A stretch of 64,000 bases of DNA from assembly GCA_047628755.1 (NCBI GenBank), contig JBLHVV010000001.1, positions 1 through 64,000 on the forward strand. Direction: 5' to 3'. Made by a program: the position numbers and the translations under genes. Of the stretch, positions 61,804 through 64,000 are shown one piece after another. Origin of the DNA: Bermanella sp047628755. GTDB taxonomy: Bacteria; Pseudomonadota; Gammaproteobacteria; Pseudomonadales; Oceanobacteraceae. How positions within the stretch are numbered: position 1 is the stretch's first letter; the number at the start of each line of letters is the position of its first letter. Below the pieces are notes generated by a model that saw only the letters and a list, made by a program, of their open reading frames with translations, made no database searches and had not been told where the DNA came from.

Positions 61804-63195
61804 ATGACTGAACAAACAAACTCTGCCTGGGGCGGCCGTTTCTCTGAAGCTACCGACGCTTTTGTACAGCGCTTTACAGCATCGGTTGAGTTTGATCAGC
61901 GTATGTATGCCCAAGACATTCAGGGTTCTGTTGCCCATGCCACCATGCTGGCAAAAATTGGCGTGCTTACTGAAGGTGAGCGGGACGAAATAATTCAAGG
62001 CTTAGGTGAAATTAAAGTTGATATAGAAGCCGGTAACTTTGAATGGTCTATTGCGTTAGAAGATGTACATATGAACATCGAAGCTGCGTTAACAGCCAAA
62101 ATAGGCATTACAGGTAAAAAGCTTCACACAGGCCGAAGCCGTAACGACCAAGTAGCCACTGATATTCGATTGTTCTTGCGCAGCGAAATTGACCACATGT
62201 CTAGTGAAGTTACACGTTTGCAAAAAGGCCTAATCGAGTTGGCCACAAATGAAGCCGACACTATCATGCCAGGCTTCACCCATTTACAAACAGCGCAACC
62301 AGTCACCTTTGGACACCATTTATTAGCATGGAACGAAATGCTAGAACGTGACTTTGCCCGTTTGCAAGATTGCCGTAAACGCACCAACGTTATGCCGTTA
62401 GGCGCCGCTGCATTAGCTGGAACCACATACCCAATTGATCGCCACATGACAGCCGAGCTATTAGGTTTTGATGCTCCCACTGAAAACAGCCTAGACAGTG
62501 TATCAGATCGTGACTTCGCAATTGAATTCACCGCTGCCTGTGCAACTATTATGATGCACTTGAGCCGTTTCAGTGAAGAGCTAGTATTATGGGCCAGTGC
62601 ACAGTTCAATTTTATTGATTTACCAGATCGCTTTTGTACTGGCTCTTCCATTATGCCGCAAAAGAAAAACCCAGACGTTCCAGAGTTAGTGCGCGGTAAA
62701 GCAGGACGAATCTTTGGGCATCTAATGAGCTTACTGACATTAATGAAAAGTCAGCCGTTGGCCTACAACAAAGACAACCAAGAAGACAAAGAGCCATTGT
62801 TTGATACTGTCGACAATGTGGGCGGCAGCTTAAGGGCATTCGCCGATATGATGCCGCATGTTGTCGCTAAAAAAGAAGTGATGCGAGAAGCGGCACTTAG
62901 AGGCTTTTCAACCGCTACCGATCTAGCAGATTACTTAGTGCGCAAGGGTGTAGCGTTCCGTGATTCACACGAGATTGTAGGCAGTGCAGTGGGCTATGGC
63001 ATAAAAACTGGAAAAGACTTAGGGGAGATGTCACTAGAAGAGCTACAAAAATTCGGCAATATGATTACAGATGATGTATTTGATGTACTCACCCTTGAAG
63101 GTTCTGTAAGTGCTCGTGATCACCTTGGTGGAACAGCGCCTAATCAAGTTCGTGCAGCAGCAAAACGTGCCACAGAGAGACTATCTAGGCGTTAA
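61804..63195 (+). CDS. argH: Argininosuccinate lyase
   Basis: ArgH splits argininosuccinate to arginine and fumarate, the last step of arginine synthesis. The 463-residue protein has TGRSRNDQVATD, the mobile signature loop GSSIMPQKKNPD with the catalytic serine, and the standard length. CAAGGATC precedes the ATG. A terminator follows. Confidence 0.97.
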   Translation: MTEQTNSAWGGRFSEATDAFVQRFTASVEFDQRMYAQDIQGSVAHATMLAKIGVLTEGERDEIIQGLGEIKVDIEAGNFEWSIALEDVHMNIEAALTAKIGITGKKLHTGRSRNDQVATDIRLFLRSEIDHMSSEVTRLQKGLIELATNEADTIMPGFTHLQTAQPVTFGHHLLAWNEMLERDFARLQDCRKRTNVMPLGAAALAGTTYPIDRHMTAELLGFDAPTENSLDSVSDRDFAIEFTAACATIMMHLSRFSEELVLWASAQFNFIDLPDRFCTGSSIMPQKKNPDVPELVRGKAGRIFGHLMSLLTLMKSQPLAYNKDNQEDKEPLFDTVDNVGGSLRAFADMMPHVVAKKEVMREAALRGFSTATDLADYLVRKGVAFRDSHEIVGSAVGYGIKTGKDLGEMSLEELQKFGNMITDDVFDVLTLEGSVSARDHLGGTAPNQVRAAAKRATERLSRR

Positions 63196-63230
63196 ATTTT
63201 TATATTAGTCTTAAACTTAGCTCATATAAA

Positions 63231-63257
63231 GCCTCGATTATTCATCGGGGCTTTTTT
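63231..63257 (+). terminator. Terminator after argH
   Basis: GCCTCGAT and ATCGGGGC form an 8-bp stem with one G-T pair and a 5-nt loop, followed by T6. The A-run before it allows some bidirectional use. Confidence 0.85.
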
Positions 63258-63315
63258 GTGGGTGATGAAATATCGCTAAAGTTAATTGATAAGCTTATGC
63301 GTTATTCAGTAATGG

Positions 63316-63699
63316 TTAAGTGGTTTTTGCTTCTAATATTTTATCAGCCACTTCTTTTGGATTTAAAATATTTTTTATTTTAAATCGAGTCCCTTGTATT
63401 GTCTCAAGTTCAATATGACCAGTACCCAATAATCGCTTATGGACCGAACATTTTACAATGCTGTTAATATCTATAGTTGCCGGCTTACCTATATAAGGCT
63501 TTTTTGTCAGTATGCTATCTTCAATTGAGTATGAATAACCTAAAGTGGCCACCAAAACGATCAGCCAACAGGGAATCGCCAGAAAGAAAAGTACTATTAA
63601 GGTTTCCGCTAATGCACTTGCTAAAACCGTATTTAATAAAAAAAATACAGGAAATAGAATCAGCAGTGGAAATGCTATTGGTGTGGGTTTAACTAACAT
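63316..63699 (-). CDS. Small membrane protein with bacterial PH-like domain
   Basis: The 127-residue protein has two close hydrophobic segments (about 9-27 and 32-54) and a C-terminal beta-rich domain with YSIEDSILTKKPYIGKPATI, which is typical of bacterial PH-like (bPH2/YdbT-type) proteins. Function is unknown; membrane or protein binding is likely. It lies 22 bp downstream of the ridA gene on the same strand and may be co-transcribed with it. Confidence 0.6.
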   Translation of the reverse strand: MLVKPTPIAFPLLILFPVFFLLNTVLASALAETLIVLFFLAIPCWLIVLVATLGYSYSIEDSILTKKPYIGKPATIDINSIVKCSVHKRLLGTGHIELETIQGTRFKIKNILNPKEVADKILEAKTT

Positions 63700-63721
63700 G
63701 AAAAATATCCTGCGGTTTAAA

Positions 63722-64000
63722 TTATGGAAGCTCTAGCACACCATCCATTTCAACTTCTGAATTTTTGGGTAAAGACGCAATCCCAATGGCAGCACGTGCA
63801 GGGTATGGCTGTTCAAAGTATTCAGCCATTATGGTGTTAACGATGGCAAAGTTGCCAAGGTCAGTTAAGAATATGTTTAGCTTTGCTATATCTTGCAAAG
63901 AACCACCTGCGGCCTCGCATACAGCTGTTAGGTTATCAAATACACGACGTACGTTAGCTGCAAAATCACCTTCAACCATTTCCATTGTTTCTGGAACTAA
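63722..64000 (-). CDS. ridA: RidA-family enamine/imine deaminase (5' end outside window)
   Basis: RidA clears reactive 2-aminoacrylate by hydrolysing enamines and imines. The frame is open to the window end, and the internal ATG at 63985 is not the start: codons before it read LVPET, fitting the family's PLxPET-type segment. The visible 92 residues include the NVRRVFDNLTAVCEAAGGSL helix, split here as NVRRVFDN and LTAVCEAAGGSL, the arginine in PYPARAAIGIASLP and the VEMDGVLELP end. Roughly 35 N-terminal residues are missing. Confidence 0.92.
   Translation of the reverse strand, partial: LVPETMEMVEGDFAANVRRVFDNLTAVCEAAGGSLQDIAKLNIFLTDLGNFAIVNTIMAEYFEQPYPARAAIGIASLPKNSEVEMDGVLELP

Noticed and set aside
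1..64000. CRISPR arrays, tRNA or rRNA genes, transposases
   Set aside because: No repeated spacer arrays, no tRNA T-loop signatures and no transposase-like frames were seen.

Overview
The window is 64 kb of a moderately AT-rich gammaproteobacterial chromosome around the replication-origin and ATP-synthase region. Protein sequences and gene order (recF-dnaN-dnaA / rpmH-rnpA-yidD-yidC-mnmE, mnmG-rsmG-parA-parB-atp operon, glmUS, fdx-coaD-lao genes, rsmD-M16-ftsYEX-rpoH, algZR/argH) resemble Pseudomonas and the marine oil-degrading Oceanospirillales (Oleispira/Bermanella-like). The genus is an inference from gene order and gene content. No rRNA, tRNA, insertion sequence, prophage, toxin-antitoxin pair or CRISPR array was seen.

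Region by region: 1-3851 carries dnaA, dnaN and recF on the minus strand, with a parS-like site inside recF. 3852-4326 is an AT-rich intergenic region with DnaA boxes. 4327-8280 holds rpmH, rnpA, yidD, yidC and mnmE. A secreted metallo-beta-lactamase-fold lipoprotein (8390-9211) lies between mnmE and mnmG on the opposite strand. 9212-10040 is a second gene-free, origin-like region with DnaA boxes and a 58-bp direct repeat. 10041-14386 holds mnmG, rsmG, parA and parB. 14803-21880 is the complete nine-gene F1Fo ATP synthase operon.

22385-31503 carries an outer-membrane-type protein, a paired acyl-CoA dehydrogenase operon with a TrmB-type regulator, glmU, glmS, a TetR regulator and a crotonase-family protein. 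31591-33632 is a MerR-controlled three-gene metal-export operon with a textbook MerR promoter. 33803-43683 is a mixed stretch: YghU-type glutathione transferase, RhlG-like SDR, GT9 glycosyltransferase, YheV, oligopeptidase A, gamma carbonic anhydrase, periplasmic ATP-dependent DNA ligase, an orphan, a MATE exporter and a SCO1/SenC lipoprotein.

43687-50800 holds ferredoxin, coaD and a laoABCR-like locus for long-chain alcohol and aldehyde oxidation, then a VOC protein and a LysR regulator. 50821-58188 holds rsmD, a degenerate M16 peptidase homologue, ftsY-ftsE-ftsX, rpoH, a small membrane protein, trmB and a PA4642-like gene. 58306-64000 holds a secreted zinc phospholipase C/P1-nuclease-like protein, an AlgZ/AlgR-type two-component pair, argH, a PH-domain-like membrane protein and the 3' part of a ridA gene.

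Taken together this is core replication, segregation, energy and envelope machinery, interleaved with lipid and alcohol oxidation genes (acyl-CoA dehydrogenases, crotonase, Lao system) that fit a lipid- or hydrocarbon-using marine bacterium. No convincing wholly new multi-gene system was found. The least ordinary signals are the second origin-like region before mnmG, the parS site inside recF, the metal-export operon with a changed sensor site, and the inactive-looking lone M16 homologue.
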